In this document: piece after piece, positions 52,803 to 63,981 of the stretch | Layout of the letters: the number at the start of each line of letters is the position of its first letter | How positions within the stretch are numbered: the first letter of the stretch is position 1 | Origin: Ypsolopha sequella | Taxonomy: Eukaryota; Arthropoda; Insecta; Lepidoptera; Ypsolophidae | Direction: 5' to 3' | Length of the DNA: 64,000 nucleotides | Assembly (NCBI GenBank): GCA_934047225.1 | Contig: OW204012.1 | Span: 11,966,001 to 12,030,000, forward strand | The notes under the pieces: model-generated | What the model was told of the DNA's origin: nothing | The model's input: the letters and a program-made list of their open reading frames with translations, nothing else | Databases searched by the model: none | Translations under genes and position numbers: made by a program

Positions 52803-52976
52803 AGTAGCCTAAGCATGAAAACATCTCCGTATAGTTGCGTTTCGAACTACATCAACATCGTATGGAATCTGGGAAACCGCTCCAAGCGGACAGTAGCGGA
52901 ACTAACAGCTACGTATGGCAACCTTAGTTTAGTTTCAAATGCAACGATACGGAGATGTTTTCATGCTTAGGCTACT
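52803..52976. mobile_element. Small TIR element (~174 bp)
   Basis: CAGTAGCCTAAGCATGAAAA and TTTTCATGCTTAGGCTACTG are perfect inverted ends; pairing continues through CATCTCCGTAT to about 31 bp, then GTTGC. No clear target duplication. 52980-53266 has no gene. Confidence 0.85.
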
Positions 52977-53266
52977 GCCCTCCTAGGCATCCAGGTGAAT
53001 AGCCAGGCCTGGTGGTATATAAGTTATGTAAATATACAACTCAATATAACACAAATACCTCAACTTTTAACTTTTCGGTTGCCGAAAGCTAGCCCTTTGA
53101 CAATCAATAGACCAATCAGAATATCAGTCAATAGCTGATAAAATCTCAAGTAATTTTTGTCACAGAATCGGGTACATTTAAGTAAAGTAACATTTTATAA
53201 TGAAAGATTAAACATAATTTTAATTTTAGATTTGTAACTATTGTAAGTTGAATTCATAATTAAGTA

Positions 53267-53452
53267 TAAAGACAGATCGACTTAAATGAATTTATTTCAC
53301 GATACGCGACATGTTTCGAATTCTTTCCGAATTCGTTGCCAAGCGAGCGACAGGCGACAGGCCCTCGCTCGCTTGATAACGAATTTGGAAAGAATTCGAA
53401 ACATGTCGCGTATCGCGAAATAAATTCATGTAAGTCGAACCGTCTTTATTCA
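53267..53452. repeat. Palindrome with ~85-bp arms
   Basis: ATAAAGACAGATCGACTTAA at the left end is mirrored by the right end; the inner arms pair TTCGCGATACGCGACATGTTTC-type text and AAGCGAGCGA with TCGCTCGCTT around a ~14-nt CAGGCGACAGGCCC loop. Only a few mismatches. The arms are GC-richer than the surroundings. Confidence 0.9.
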
Positions 53453-54735
53453 TAATTTTAATTTTATAATTTATTTAAGATTAATTAAAAGAATATTCTT
53501 ATTATTTTCTTATTCTTTACTGTACACATAAAAATATAATAACAATTGCACTTAGAAATAAGATGTACATAGGCGACCTTATTTTTTATAAGAATAATAA
53601 ATTTTCATCAGAACTTTCATTGTTTTAGTTATAAAATGTTCAATGTTTTCCATTGAAAAAGTATATATCGTTCAAAAATCGACCCGAGTGAAACCGAGGG
53701 TAAACGAACTGTTACCTGACAGTTGCGCTAAGTGTTTAGAAACGCTTTCGGGAAATGTGAATATCGCACTGACAAGTGTGATTTCTAACTCTGTTTGGGT
53801 ACCGTTAAAATTCGCCTGACAGTTGTCATTTCGGAGTTTTCTCGGGATTCGGACAATTTTTGAAAATAGAATTCAACATTTCCGTACGAATACGGGAAAA
53901 TGTTTCGAAACTGCTTCGACAGGATTATGGCTTGCAAATGCAAAGGTTGCAATGCCATCCATATTAAAAGCAATAGGTATTTAGGTACTTTACTTAATTT
54001 ATTTATTTTGATTTGAGGTTATGTATTTACTTGACGTGTGTCACTCCAGACCGTTTCAAAACGCTTTTCTCACGGGAATCACTCGCAAGCGTTTCAAAAC
54101 CAGATCTTTCATTCTCTTTCTAGTATATAGCTTTGTCTCTTTCTTAAAAACGAGTGAAATTTCGCACGAAGATCACACGTTTTGAAACGTAGCCTTAATG
54201 TATTACATTTTTAACCCATCTCTTAACACTGACCTTTCTACTCAGTTTAACACCTGTACTTTCCTTGTGTCAGTATGCGTTTGGCTTTCATCGGCCCACC
54301 TACCGCCGGTGTTGAAATTTGTCTTTCTTTATTTTTTCCCCTTATTTTTCTTTCCGTCTTGGAACAGGCAAAGGACAATAGCCCGTACAGCCAAGTATTA
54401 TTTTATTTTTATTTTTCTCGTCCAGTTAATTAAAAGGCTGAATTTGCTAGGTATTTAAACGTCATGAGCACATTCGCTACAGTAATACAATTATCTGATG
54501 GCGCCGATTGCGCCGATTTTGGACATAACCAATCCACGCGCCATAAGATCCTTGTAGATTCACCCCGTTTTCAGGCGGTGTCTCCTCGGAGCCAACCTCC
54601 TCCACTATGTAACCTTCCCCCTTGCCACCCTGGGCACCAACATCCGTCTTCCTCGGTACTCCTTCCGGCAGCTCCTCCACAATTCTCAACTGCTTTATTT
54701 TTCATGAAATCTTTACGTAAACACATATTACCATG
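53453..54735. other. Unassigned intergenic sequence
   Basis: No gene recognised. 54360-54410 (CAGGCAAAGGACAATAGCCC) echoes 11950-11980 (AGGCAAAGGGATCTTAGCCC), a dispersed repeat word. 54470-54690 is open on both strands with Pro/Glu-rich readings but no motif I can name. 54041-54190 repeats CGTTTCAAAACG words. Confidence 0.45.
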
Positions 54736-57700
54736 ATTTTTGTCATATTTTTTGGTCTACCGGTTTTGGAGATAAGGGGGGGGACATACATATTTTTATG
54801 GTTTTTCAAGGATTTATTGAAATAGATGTCCAATGTCAACTTCAGAAGTATTTTTTCCGTAATTTTATTAATAATTTATAATTTTGGTAAATCTGTGCCG
54901 CTAAAAGCAAGTTTCTTTGAAGAAAAATCATTTAATAAATATCATTGATAAGATTATTGATAAAAAGTGCACCAGCAACCATCACCAGTTTGATAGCATA
55001 CCTCACAAGGACCACGGCTTCAGCATGTACATCCATGGGCTACAGTGTGCAGCCAACACTTTCCCGCGCTGCTCCCCACTCTCCGCAGCTTGAGCCCCAC
55101 AGCCCAGCCCCCGCCCAACTTCAGTGCTCTTACTGAGTGCACCAACTAAAGGTCACCGTGAGACGCCTTCACCGCACGTACAACCGCCGCGGCACAATTT
55201 TTATTTTTTCAATTTTAGTTTAGATTAGGTTTTTTTTTTTTTGTAAGTATCTGTAAAATATTATAATTTAGTCTTATTTACTTATTTTTAAATAACGGTA
55301 CCATTTTATGTTTTAATATTAAGATTTGATGTATTTTATATTCATTTAGGCATTTATTTTATTTTCGGAATTTATTTTTGTTCTTGATATTGGGTACCTG
55401 CCGACACGCAAGCTCGTCCTGGCGACGTATGTCGCAGACGCCCGGCCCATCCAGCGCGGGTGCCGGCAGCCAGCCCTCAGCAGATCGCGTGCAGTGCCCG
55501 GAATGCAATAAGAATTTTAAAGGACAGAGAGGACTAAAAATTCATACTTCAGTAAAACATCCGCAAGCCAAGATAACCCCGTGCCCTACTTCAAACCAAA
55601 ATACCCCTACAATCAATAGTCCTCTTTGGAAACTCATAAGCACATACAAGACTACAATACCGGTTGTAAAACGAATTCCAAGGGGGGCCCGTATAACTGT
55701 AGCGACCTCTCTGTCCAAATGCATCAAATCAGTTATAGACGAAAACAACGAAGATTGCTGGAAACAACTTTTCACATTCGCATACCGGATCCTGCACGTG
55801 AGGAAGGGGAGGAGTGAGAGAGGCTCACTCACACAAAAAATTAAAAATAATTGCATATCCAACCAAGACTTCAACCCGGATAATAACAATACTATAAAAT
55901 ACCAACATTCATCAGCAATAAAAAATAAAATTGAAAGTAAATTTAATGATGGAGATATTAGAGGGGCCGCTCATCTCCTCTTCTCTGAGGATACCATGGC
56001 TCCTGACTCTCCAGATACACTTTTGGCTCTGGCTTCAAAACATCCACCTTCAGCCGGAACCTGCTCGCTACCTGATCCACCCCATCCTACCGACCACACA
56101 CCCGAGGCCACAGTGGAGGATGCGCTAGCTGCAGTGATGTCTTTTAAAAACGGGTCAGCTGCTGGGTTAGACGGCATCAGCCCCCAACACTTGAAAGATT
56201 TAGTAGGTGGGTCTAATGGGCATGCCGGTTAAACCCTCCTTGAGGACATCGCGCGGCTAGCGAATCTGATGTTGTCAGGGAGAGTGTGCGAGGGCATCAC
56301 AGATTTGCTCTATGGTGCGAATCTGTGTGCCCTAAAAAAGAAGGATGGCGGAATCAGACCCATTGCTGTAGGCAACACTTTTCGGCGAATAGTTTCCAAA
56401 ATTTGCTGTAAACATGTCCTGGAAGATTTGACACCAAAATTACAACCATTTCAACTAGGTTTTGGTAGCAGGGGAGGGTGTGAGGCTGCAGTCCATGCAG
56501 CCCGCACCTTCCTCACTCATAATGCAGGTGAAGTTCTGTTGAAGGTTGATGTCAAGAATGCCTTCAACTCCGTGGACAGGGGAGCCTTGCTGAGAGAGAT
56601 AAAAAATCACTCCCCAGCAATATATAGCTACACATATCAGTGCTATGGTAGCACATCAAAATTAATATATAAAAACCACCTTTTGGAATCAGCAACAGGC
56701 TGTCAGCAGGGCGATCCGCTTGGACCGGCAATATTCAGTCTGGCTATCAATCCGATAATAAAAACCCTAAATTCAAAATTTAATGTTTGGTACTTGGATG
56801 ACGGTTCCATTGGAGGCAATGCCACAACCGTTCTTACTGACCTTGAAATTTTAATTGAGAAATTTAAAGACATAGGCCTTGAACTTAACTTCTCAAAGTG
56901 CGAACTATTTGTTTCAAATCTCATCAATCCCATAGATAACGCTGCTATCATTTCAAAATTTAATAGTATTGCTCCTAAAATAAAAATTGTCGATAACGAG
57001 TCGTTGCGCCTCCTTGGAGCCCCGGTCTTAAACGAATCGATCCCCGGCTACGTGAATGAGCAGGTAGCCAAATTCATCGCTGTTTCTGACCGTTTAACCA
57101 GTATAAATCCACACATTGCTTTCTTTATTTTAAAATTTTGCCTTATTGTTCCAAAATTAATTTACGTTTTGCGTTGCTGTCCCCTTTGGAAATTTGACGT
57201 CTATCTCAAAATTTTTGATAATATTCTTCGTCAAACTTTAGTAACTATTTTAAACTGCTCACTCACTGACCGGTCTTGGAGCCAAGCCACCCTTCCAGTC
57301 CGGCTCGGTGGCCTGGGGATTCGCCAAATTTCTTGTGTAGCCCTCCCTGCTTTCCTGTCCTCCAGCCACAGCACGAAGGACCTCTATGGTACAATAATAA
57401 GCCCATCACTCGGTGATGTTGAGGCCTCGTGCTTGGTGGAGGCCAGGGACGCTTGGACGCTTGCCTGTCCTGGCGAGAGCCTGCCCACGGATTTGAATTC
57501 TCAAAAATTATGGGACGAGCCGATCTGCAGCAAGGTTCAAAAAACATGTTGGAGACCTCCACCAACGCTGCGGACCGAGCTCGTCTTCTGGCAGCTGGCG
57601 AGCGGGAGTCAGGTTACTGGCTGCACGCTTTACCATCTGTCGTCATTGGCACTCAGCTGGACAAAACAACGTTTTCTTTAGCCGTGAGTCTCCGGATCGG

Positions 57701-58670
57701 CGCCAGGACAAATCAACCTCACCGCTGTCGATGTGGTGTCAACGTCGACCAGCTTGGACACCATGGCCTATCCTGCAAAAGGAGCGCTGGACGTCTGTCG
57801 CGGCATGCCAGTCTGAATGATGTCATCCGTCGGGCCCTTGCCACCATTGGTGTGCCAGCTATTTTGGAGCTGAAAGGCATTGTACGCAGCGACGGTAAGA
57901 GGCCCGATGGAATGACACTCATTCCGTGGAAAAACGGCAGGTCGCTGGTGTGGGACGCCACTTATGTCGACACATTGGCGGCGTCCTACATCCAAGCGAC
58001 TGCCGCTAAAGCTGCTGCTGCGGCAGCCTCAGCAGAGGACTCCAAAAGGCGCAAGTATGTAGATCTAAGTTCAGACTATATATTTGCGCCTTTTGGAGTA
58101 GAAACTTTAGGGCCGTGGGGTCCAGCCGCGAAGCAGATGTTCAAGGAAATATCTTCGCGACTGGTCGACGTTTCAGGGGACCGGAGGGCTGGGGCATACC
58201 TCGGACAGCGACTAAGCTTAGCTATTCAACGAGGAAATGCTTCCAGCCTTTTGGGGACCCTACCGATCGACGGCGGTGATTTGGAAAAAATATTTTATAT
58301 TGTTTAATTTATAGGTAAGTTTTTCTTAATTTATTTTTTAGTTAGGTATAATTTTATCTTTCATATTTCTATTAATTTATAGGTAGTCTAGTTTTTTAAT
58401 GTTATTTAAGTTTTATATTATTAAATAAAGCCAAACTGTATATTTTTACAATCAACTTTTTATTACCTACAATTTGATACCCACATTGTATTTTTATAAA
58501 ATATTTATTTATTTATTTTACTTCTTTTTTTATATTTCTCTTTTGTTCTCAACTTTTTTTGAATTGCTATAGTTTTCCTGTAATTGGCTGGTTATGATCT
58601 ATAATCGACATTTTTGTCATATTTTTGGGTATACCAGTTTCGGAGATAAGGGGGAGACATACATATTTAT
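54736..58670 (+). mobile_element. Non-LTR retrotransposon with restriction-like endonuclease, flanked by ~60-bp direct repeats
   Basis: Coding region 55429-58307 (next entry). The text ATTTTTGTCATATTTTTTGG ... GGAGATAAGGGGGG.GACATACATATTT at 54738-54796 recurs at 58609-58668 with about six differences. The element could lie between two copies of a repeat, or these could be a long target duplication. True ends are not defined. 54800-55377 includes Pro/Ser-rich text but no separate gene; 58310-58600 is AT-rich 3' UTR-like. Confidence 0.55.
55429..58307 (+). pseudogene. Zinc finger - reverse transcriptase - restriction-like endonuclease polyprotein, broken
   Basis: From the ATG at 55429 comes a C2H2 finger CPECNKNFKGQRGLKIHTSVKH-type (CPEC ... 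HTSVKH), then after a linker the RT: AAGLDGISPQHL, LKKKDGGIRPIAVGN, DVKNAFNSVDR, GCQQGDPLGPAIFSLAI and the catalytic WYLDDGSIGG. C-terminally a CCHC-like CRCGVNVDQLGHHGLSCKR is followed by KRPDGMTLIPW...LVWDATYVDT, the PD-(D/E)XK pattern of restriction-like endonucleases. This layout is that of the REL-endonuclease non-LTR clades (R2/NeSL/R4/HERO type); which clade is unresolved. Lesions: an in-frame TAA at 56230-56232, and a frame change at the A6 run 57539-57544, after which the last ~250 residues continue in another frame. Not functional as sequenced. Confidence 0.85.
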
Positions 58671-59056
58671 TTAACCAAGTCTTAGGGTAGCGACATTTAT
58701 CTACCCTAAGACTTAGTTAGCTATACTTTTACTGTTTACCTATTCCAATTAGCCCGACGATGTCAAATAGACGAAACTAGTCGCAATAATTAAGTAAATA
58801 AAATAGTGGAAGTAGTACAAGAAGACTTTGATTAGTGTTAGAATGAAGGAGTCACACCTTACAGTATAAATTATAAGAGTATTTTGTCTTGTCTTTTTAA
58901 AGGAACCCCATAACAACAGCCTTGAAATCAAAATTACCAAAACGGTAACGCTTATTCAATTATCCGTGTAAAACTGCGTTGACTTAAGTAGTCGGACATA
59001 AGAATCACAATATCTATTGTGAAAAGGACGCCGCGAATGTTACACTAGCCGTAATA
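58671..59056. other. Unassigned sequence upstream of the 59057 exon
   Basis: CTAAGACTTGGTTAAA and its inverted partner near 58674-58716 form a short hairpin (AGTCTTAGGGTAG...CTACCCTAAGACT). Otherwise nothing recognisable; if 59057 is a real first exon, its promoter and 5' UTR would lie here. Confidence 0.45.
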
Positions 59057-59225
59057 ATGAAGTCCAGAATATTTTCATTTTATTTTTGTCTAATGTTACA
59101 AATTGTAAACAGTTTGCACTATGAATCGGCATTTGATGTAGAACTGTATAAAAGGGTTTTAAATTCAGATCTTTGTGTTAAACAAATACAATTTTTGCAG
59201 TCGTCTCCACAATTTTTACAAAAAT
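59057..59225 (+). CDS. Probable first exon of a secreted/NRF-6-like host protein
   Basis: ATG at 59057 opens 56 codons plus one base, ending at a consensus donor T|GTAAGTG (59226). The first residues MKSRIFSFYFCLMLQIVNS look like a signal peptide (basic n-region, hydrophobic core, small residue at the cut). What follows (LHYESAFDVELYKRVLN then SDLCVKQIQFL) resembles the extracellular N-terminus of insect nose-resistant-to-fluoxetine (NRF-6) acyltransferase-like proteins, where a Cys-x-x-Q-L pattern precedes a conserved domain. The resemblance is from memory and short. The next exon is not in the window, or lies beyond the gypsy insertion in intron 1. Absence of an acceptor upstream and a single ATG favour a first exon. 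Confidence 0.45.
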
Positions 59226-59742
59226 GTAAGTGATTTCTTTATTTATTCTTTCAACTGTCCATCTGAAAACATCGTTATTAGTTTATATAATAATAATAAG
59301 CCTTTTTATTTCCCACAAAAAGATTACCATTGAGTGAATTCATAGCATGTATTAAGTAATGTAAACTTTATTTACTTAAAACAATTTATCATATAACATA
59401 TATCATTGTATCGGGATTCAAATAAAAGAAACTGCGTTTTACTTGATGGCTTGTACTCAACTGACTTATGAACTACCTACGTACAGATATTATAATTTAG
59501 TGTACACCTACCTACATGCATACATATCACCCTCACACATAATTTACAACTAACACATATTTTAAGCTATCCCGCTAGTTAGTTTTACAGGTGGCCTAAT
59601 AAACTTAATTTACTTAACTTAGCGCTTAAGCCTAATATACAAACAGTTTTCTATTTTACATTGCTACAATTATTATCTAACCAAACTGTACGTTATATCT
59701 TATAACAAAATACATATTTATTAAGTCTGTAACTTTATACAA
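59226..59742. other. Sequence left of gypsy, including its probable 3' LTR
   Basis: On the - strand downstream of the gypsy stop, a TG...CA candidate LTR could run from about 59589 (TGTAAAACTAACTAGC) to 59407 (GAATCCCGATACA). The 5' LTR is outside the window, so this cannot be verified here, and no convincing polypurine tract was found. Confidence 0.25.
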
Positions 59743-62700
59743 TCAATCTATTTCAAATCCAAAACGTTGTACACGTTTCTTATTTCTTAACGGATATTTA
59801 CGTTCTACGATAATGGGTGGTCTCGAACTTCCTGCATTATCTGACCCTTCTTCCTCCGTCATTATTGAGGACTTTCTTCCCGCATTTGCCTCAATCGTTA
59901 TTTGCTGTGTTTGTAAGAATGCATCCGACGTCGTGCCCGACTCGCCCTGGTCTGCGTCTGTATGTACTTCAGACGGATGATTTGTTGATGATTCATCTGA
60001 ATTCTGTGGACTGCCTTCAACTGTCACACCCTGAGCGCAGTCTGTTGAGGTTGATGGATATACCAAAGAGTTTCTAACTCGCCGCTTCATTTGGTCTATA
60101 TGTCGATGGTGCATAGAACCATCTTCCCCCGCAACTGTGTAATCGGAACCACCTAGTCTATCCACTACAATGCCCTTAGCCCACTTACCCCCAGGTCTGT
60201 AGTCCCTGTATGCTATAGAGTCACCTAATGTCATTTCCCTAGACACCGAGCCTTTTTTGTTTGCTATTTTACTTTGCTCTTTAAATACCCTTGTTGACCT
60301 ATCGGGTTTGAGTAAATCTAAACGTACTCTCAAATCTCTTCCTAACATCATTTTTGCCGGGGACTCACCTGTGGTGCTGTGAGGGGTATTTCGGTAGTGA
60401 AGCAAAAATCTCTGAATAGCTACCCAAGTGTCCAATTTATCAACCATGGCCTTTTTAATTACATTTTTGATCAACTTTACCGCCCCTTCAACAGCTCCGT
60501 TTGATGCTGGATGATAGGGACTTGAATACATATGCTGTACCCCGTTTATTGCTAAAAAGGCATTAAATTCACGACTTGAAAAGGGAGGCCCGTTGTCAGA
60601 AACTACCTGTTTCGCGATCCCAAATCTTGCCCATGATTCCCTCAATTTCGATATTACCTGTTCTGCAGAAGTACTACTCATTAAAAATACTTCTATCCAT
60701 TTAGTACGAGCATCAATCGCAACTAAATACATTTTGCCTCCAATCGGCCCTAGAAAATCTATATGAACTCGCTCTTGTGGACGTGACGGCCAGTGCCAAG
60801 GAATAGAAGGACTTGCTACTGGTGCCGGGGCTACTGCCATACACGTTTCGCATGCCTTCCCATGTTTCTCTATATCTTCATCCAGCCCCGGCCACCAAAT
60901 GTAACTTCGAGCCATAGCTTTGGTCTTCACAATACCCATGTGAGGTTCATGAAGTTCCGTTAAAATTTTATCTCTACAGGATTCTGGAATTACAACTCTA
61001 CGTCCCCACATGATACATCCCAGCTCTAAATAGAGTTCCTTTCGCCTATTAAAATATGGTCGTAGTTCCCTGTCCTCCACTACCTCCGGCCATCCATCAC
61101 TCATGTAGTTAACTACCCTACCTAGTAATCTATCTCTCGTTGTCATTAATCGTACTTCGTTATTGTCTATTAATAAAGCATTGGATGCAAAATGCAAATA
61201 TGATTGCTCCGGTAACTCATCCTCCTTTGTCTCACCTACTGGTAACCGTGATAACACATCGGCGCAATTGCTAGACGTGCTTATGTACTGGATATCGAAA
61301 TCGTACCCCAATAATATTATTGCCCATCTTTGCATTCTGCTCGATGTCATACTGGGTACCGCATTTTGTGGTCCAAAAATACTAACCAATGGTTTATGAT
61401 CTGTTTTCAAATGAAACTTTCGACCAAATAGATATTGGTGAAATTTACTTGTACAAAATACTATCGCTAACGCTTCTTTGTCTATTTGTGAATAGTTTAA
61501 CTCTGCGGCATTTAATTTCCGTGATACATATGCGATAGGTCGCTCTCGACCGTCCCTATCCGGCTGCGTTATTAATCCACCAATCCCGTGGGAACTTGCA
61601 TCACACGTTAGGGTTAATTCCTTTTTGGCATCATAATGAGCTAGAACTTCACTACCTGATAAAAGCTCTTTTATTCTTCGAAACGCTTTCTCACACTCTC
61701 CCGTCCATCTCCAACTTGCACTCTTTTTTAACAATGCGTGTAATGGATCCAGTGTTTCACTAGCTTTACTAATAAATTTTGAATAAAAGTTTACCATTCC
61801 TAAGAATGACCTCAATTCCGTAACATTGCTTGGTCGGGGCATTTTTGTAATTGCAGTTATTTTACTAGGATCCGGCTTAATACCTTCTTTTGAGATTATA
61901 TATCCTAAATAATATACCTCATCCGCAAAAAACGTACACTTGGATTTTTTTATTTTTAAACCTAGTGTTTTAAGCCTCTCTAAAACAGCCTCCAGAGCTT
62001 TAAGATGGGACGCCTGATCGTTTCCCGTGATCAAAATATCATCAAGAAAAGTCTGTGCATTTGGAATGTTTTTTACTATGGAATCGCTTATTCTACTGAA
62101 AATTCCACTACTAGAAGCAAGCCCATATACTAATCTATTATATTTGAATAGACCCCTATGGGTATTGATGACAGTATACATTTTACTTTCCTCCGAAAGA
62201 CATACCTGGTTATATGCTTGTGCTAAATCTATCTTTGTAAACTTAACCCCATTATTTAAATTTGCAAACAATTCCTCTACTCTTGGTAAGGGATATCTAT
62301 CAACCATCAAAACTGGATTCAAGGTGACTTTGAAATCCGCACACACCCTTAAACTTCCATCCTTTTTATTTACCGGAACCAAAGGCGTAGCCCAGTCTGA
62401 GCAGTCCACAGGTTCGATGATCCCGCTTTCTAACATGGCGTCAATCTCCGCATCGACTCGCTCCTTCAACGCAAACGGTAAGGGCCGGGCACGACGGAAG
62501 ACGGGCACGGCGTCGGGTCGTACTCGCAACGTCGCTGTTCCCCCCGTATACCGCCCGAGACCACCGTCAAACACTTCTTTATGCCTGTCGAGGAGTACGT
62601 GCAAATCGTTAGGTACATCAGTTTTGTCACATAAAGAATAAACATGAGAACAGCTGCTTGACTTATCATACCGTAACACTGGAATGTTTATTTCTAATTC

Positions 62701-63981
62701 GGCTAGCCACTGCCGACCTAACAAACTCGTTTCACCTTTATCTAGCACGTATAAATCCAATTCCTTATTTTTGTTACCATAGGACACTATTGGCGATAAC
62801 ATTCCTAACGGGCTTATTTTTGTGCCATCATAAAATTTAAACACAGTACTGGATGGTTTTAATTTTATGTCACTAAAATGTCTTTCATATGTGCTTTTAC
62901 TGACAAAAGAACACGCAGCCCCGGTGTCCAATTCCATAATAACCTCTTTCCCATTAATTGAAATAGGCAAACTCACCGGTTTGTATCGATTTAATTCCAT
63001 TTTATAGATAGCTTCGTCCTCGGAATTGCTGTTGCTATCGCCATTTTCCCCCGCCAAAAAATACGCGCCTGAGTTGCTTTTCGCCGCCCTTTTTCCCGAC
63101 GACATACTCGTGTTTGGGCATACTCGCCGTAGATGCCCTTGCATCTTGCATGAGCTGCACGTGTAAGTTTTAAACCTGCAATGTGCAGTATTGTGCGCAG
63201 TTGCACCGCATGCATCGCACCTACGTCCGACATAACTACGCGGCACGGCTCCCGAGTGAGGTCTGTTGTTGACAACCGCCGCCGCTGCCGGCCGACCGCT
63301 GCCACCGCCGCCGCCGCCGCCGCCGCCGCATGTACCTGGCATGCGACCGGTATCCCTGCCGCCGACTCCACGCCCCGCGATGAGATTTATTTCCGAAGCT
63401 CCGCTTCCCCGCCCCGTTCTCGCTGTACTTGCACTTATTTGCATATTTTCCATTCCGGAGCGGATCTGCATCATCGATGCATCACGTTCTGCTGCCTCCA
63501 AGGATTGTGCTAACGTTACCGCCTTGGAAAACGTTAGGTGTTCCTCAGCAAAAAGACGTTGTCGTATGACGTCACCACTCACTCCGCACACGAATTGATC
63601 TCTGAGATTGTCCATTAACGCGGTATCAAAATCACACGTACGTGCAAGTTTCTTCAAAACAGCCACATATTGCTTAATATCTTCGTTAACACCTTGCCGT
63701 CTTAATCGAAAACTGTAACGCTCGGCCATGATGGATGGTTTTGGGCACACATGATTTCCTACCAGAGTCACTAGCGCATCGTATGTGTATTCCGAGGGCT
63801 TCTTAGGGCTTGTCAGGGTAACCATCAGCTCGTAGCATTCGTCACCCACGACGGACACTAATGTTGCGAGTTGTTTTTCCGCCTTTACTTCGTTGGCTTT
63901 AAAGTACATCTCCAGCCGTTCGCAGTATGACTTCCAATTTCCACTCTCCATGTCGAACTCCCGTATTTTCCCGATAGACAT
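59743..63981 (-). CDS. Ty3/gypsy retrotransposon gag-pol, intact 1412-residue ORF
   Basis: One uninterrupted frame from ATG (63979-63981) to the stop at 59743. Order: gag-like N-terminus (about 1-230); zinc knuckles CDACGATAHNTAHC and CSSCKMQGHLRRVC; aspartic protease ELDTGAACSFVS (Asp near 352); reverse transcriptase with YPLPRVEELF, FTKIDLAQAYNQV, YGLASSSGIF and FLDD at 645-648; RNase H LTLTCDASSHGIGG; integrase with HH-CC (HMGIVKTKAM...CETC), IDFLGPIGG, VVSDNGPPFSSREF and YHPASNGAVEGAVK carrying the D,D,E residues. A Pro/Ser/Glu-rich C-terminal extension follows. Domain order RT-RH-IN marks Ty3/gypsy. There is no envelope ORF. The lack of any stop or frameshift suggests recent activity. 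A (CCG)n-type run at 63298-63330 encodes poly-Gly in gag. Confidence 0.95.
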   Translation of the reverse strand: MSIGKIREFDMESGNWKSYCERLEMYFKANEVKAEKQLATLVSVVGDECYELMVTLTSPKKPSEYTYDALVTLVGNHVCPKPSIMAERYSFRLRRQGVNEDIKQYVAVLKKLARTCDFDTALMDNLRDQFVCGVSGDVIRQRLFAEEHLTFSKAVTLAQSLEAAERDASMMQIRSGMENMQISASTARTGRGSGASEINLIAGRGVGGRDTGRMPGTCGGGGGGGGGSGRPAAAAVVNNRPHSGAVPRSYVGRRCDACGATAHNTAHCRFKTYTCSSCKMQGHLRRVCPNTSMSSGKRAAKSNSGAYFLAGENGDSNSNSEDEAIYKMELNRYKPVSLPISINGKEVIMELDTGAACSFVSKSTYERHFSDIKLKPSSTVFKFYDGTKISPLGMLSPIVSYGNKNKELDLYVLDKGETSLLGRQWLAELEINIPVLRYDKSSSCSHVYSLCDKTDVPNDLHVLLDRHKEVFDGGLGRYTGGTATLRVRPDAVPVFRRARPLPFALKERVDAEIDAMLESGIIEPVDCSDWATPLVPVNKKDGSLRVCADFKVTLNPVLMVDRYPLPRVEELFANLNNGVKFTKIDLAQAYNQVCLSEESKMYTVINTHRGLFKYNRLVYGLASSSGIFSRISDSIVKNIPNAQTFLDDILITGNDQASHLKALEAVLERLKTLGLKIKKSKCTFFADEVYYLGYIISKEGIKPDPSKITAITKMPRPSNVTELRSFLGMVNFYSKFISKASETLDPLHALLKKSASWRWTGECEKAFRRIKELLSGSEVLAHYDAKKELTLTCDASSHGIGGLITQPDRDGRERPIAYVSRKLNAAELNYSQIDKEALAIVFCTSKFHQYLFGRKFHLKTDHKPLVSIFGPQNAVPSMTSSRMQRWAIILLGYDFDIQYISTSSNCADVLSRLPVGETKEDELPEQSYLHFASNALLIDNNEVRLMTTRDRLLGRVVNYMSDGWPEVVEDRELRPYFNRRKELYLELGCIMWGRRVVIPESCRDKILTELHEPHMGIVKTKAMARSYIWWPGLDEDIEKHGKACETCMAVAPAPVASPSIPWHWPSRPQERVHIDFLGPIGGKMYLVAIDARTKWIEVFLMSSTSAEQVISKLRESWARFGIAKQVVSDNGPPFSSREFNAFLAINGVQHMYSSPYHPASNGAVEGAVKLIKNVIKKAMVDKLDTWVAIQRFLLHYRNTPHSTTGESPAKMMLGRDLRVRLDLLKPDRSTRVFKEQSKIANKKGSVSREMTLGDSIAYRDYRPGGKWAKGIVVDRLGGSDYTVAGEDGSMHHRHIDQMKRRVRNSLVYPSTSTDCAQGVTVEGSPQNSDESSTNHPSEVHTDADQGESGTTSDAFLQTQQITIEANAGRKSSIMTEEEGSDNAGSSRPPIIVERKYPLRNKKRVQRFGFEID

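Noticed and set aside
54477..54689. 70-codon - strand ORF with GSYGAWIGYVQNRRN
   Set aside because: Looks ordered but matches no domain I know and has no splice or repeat context; left unassigned.
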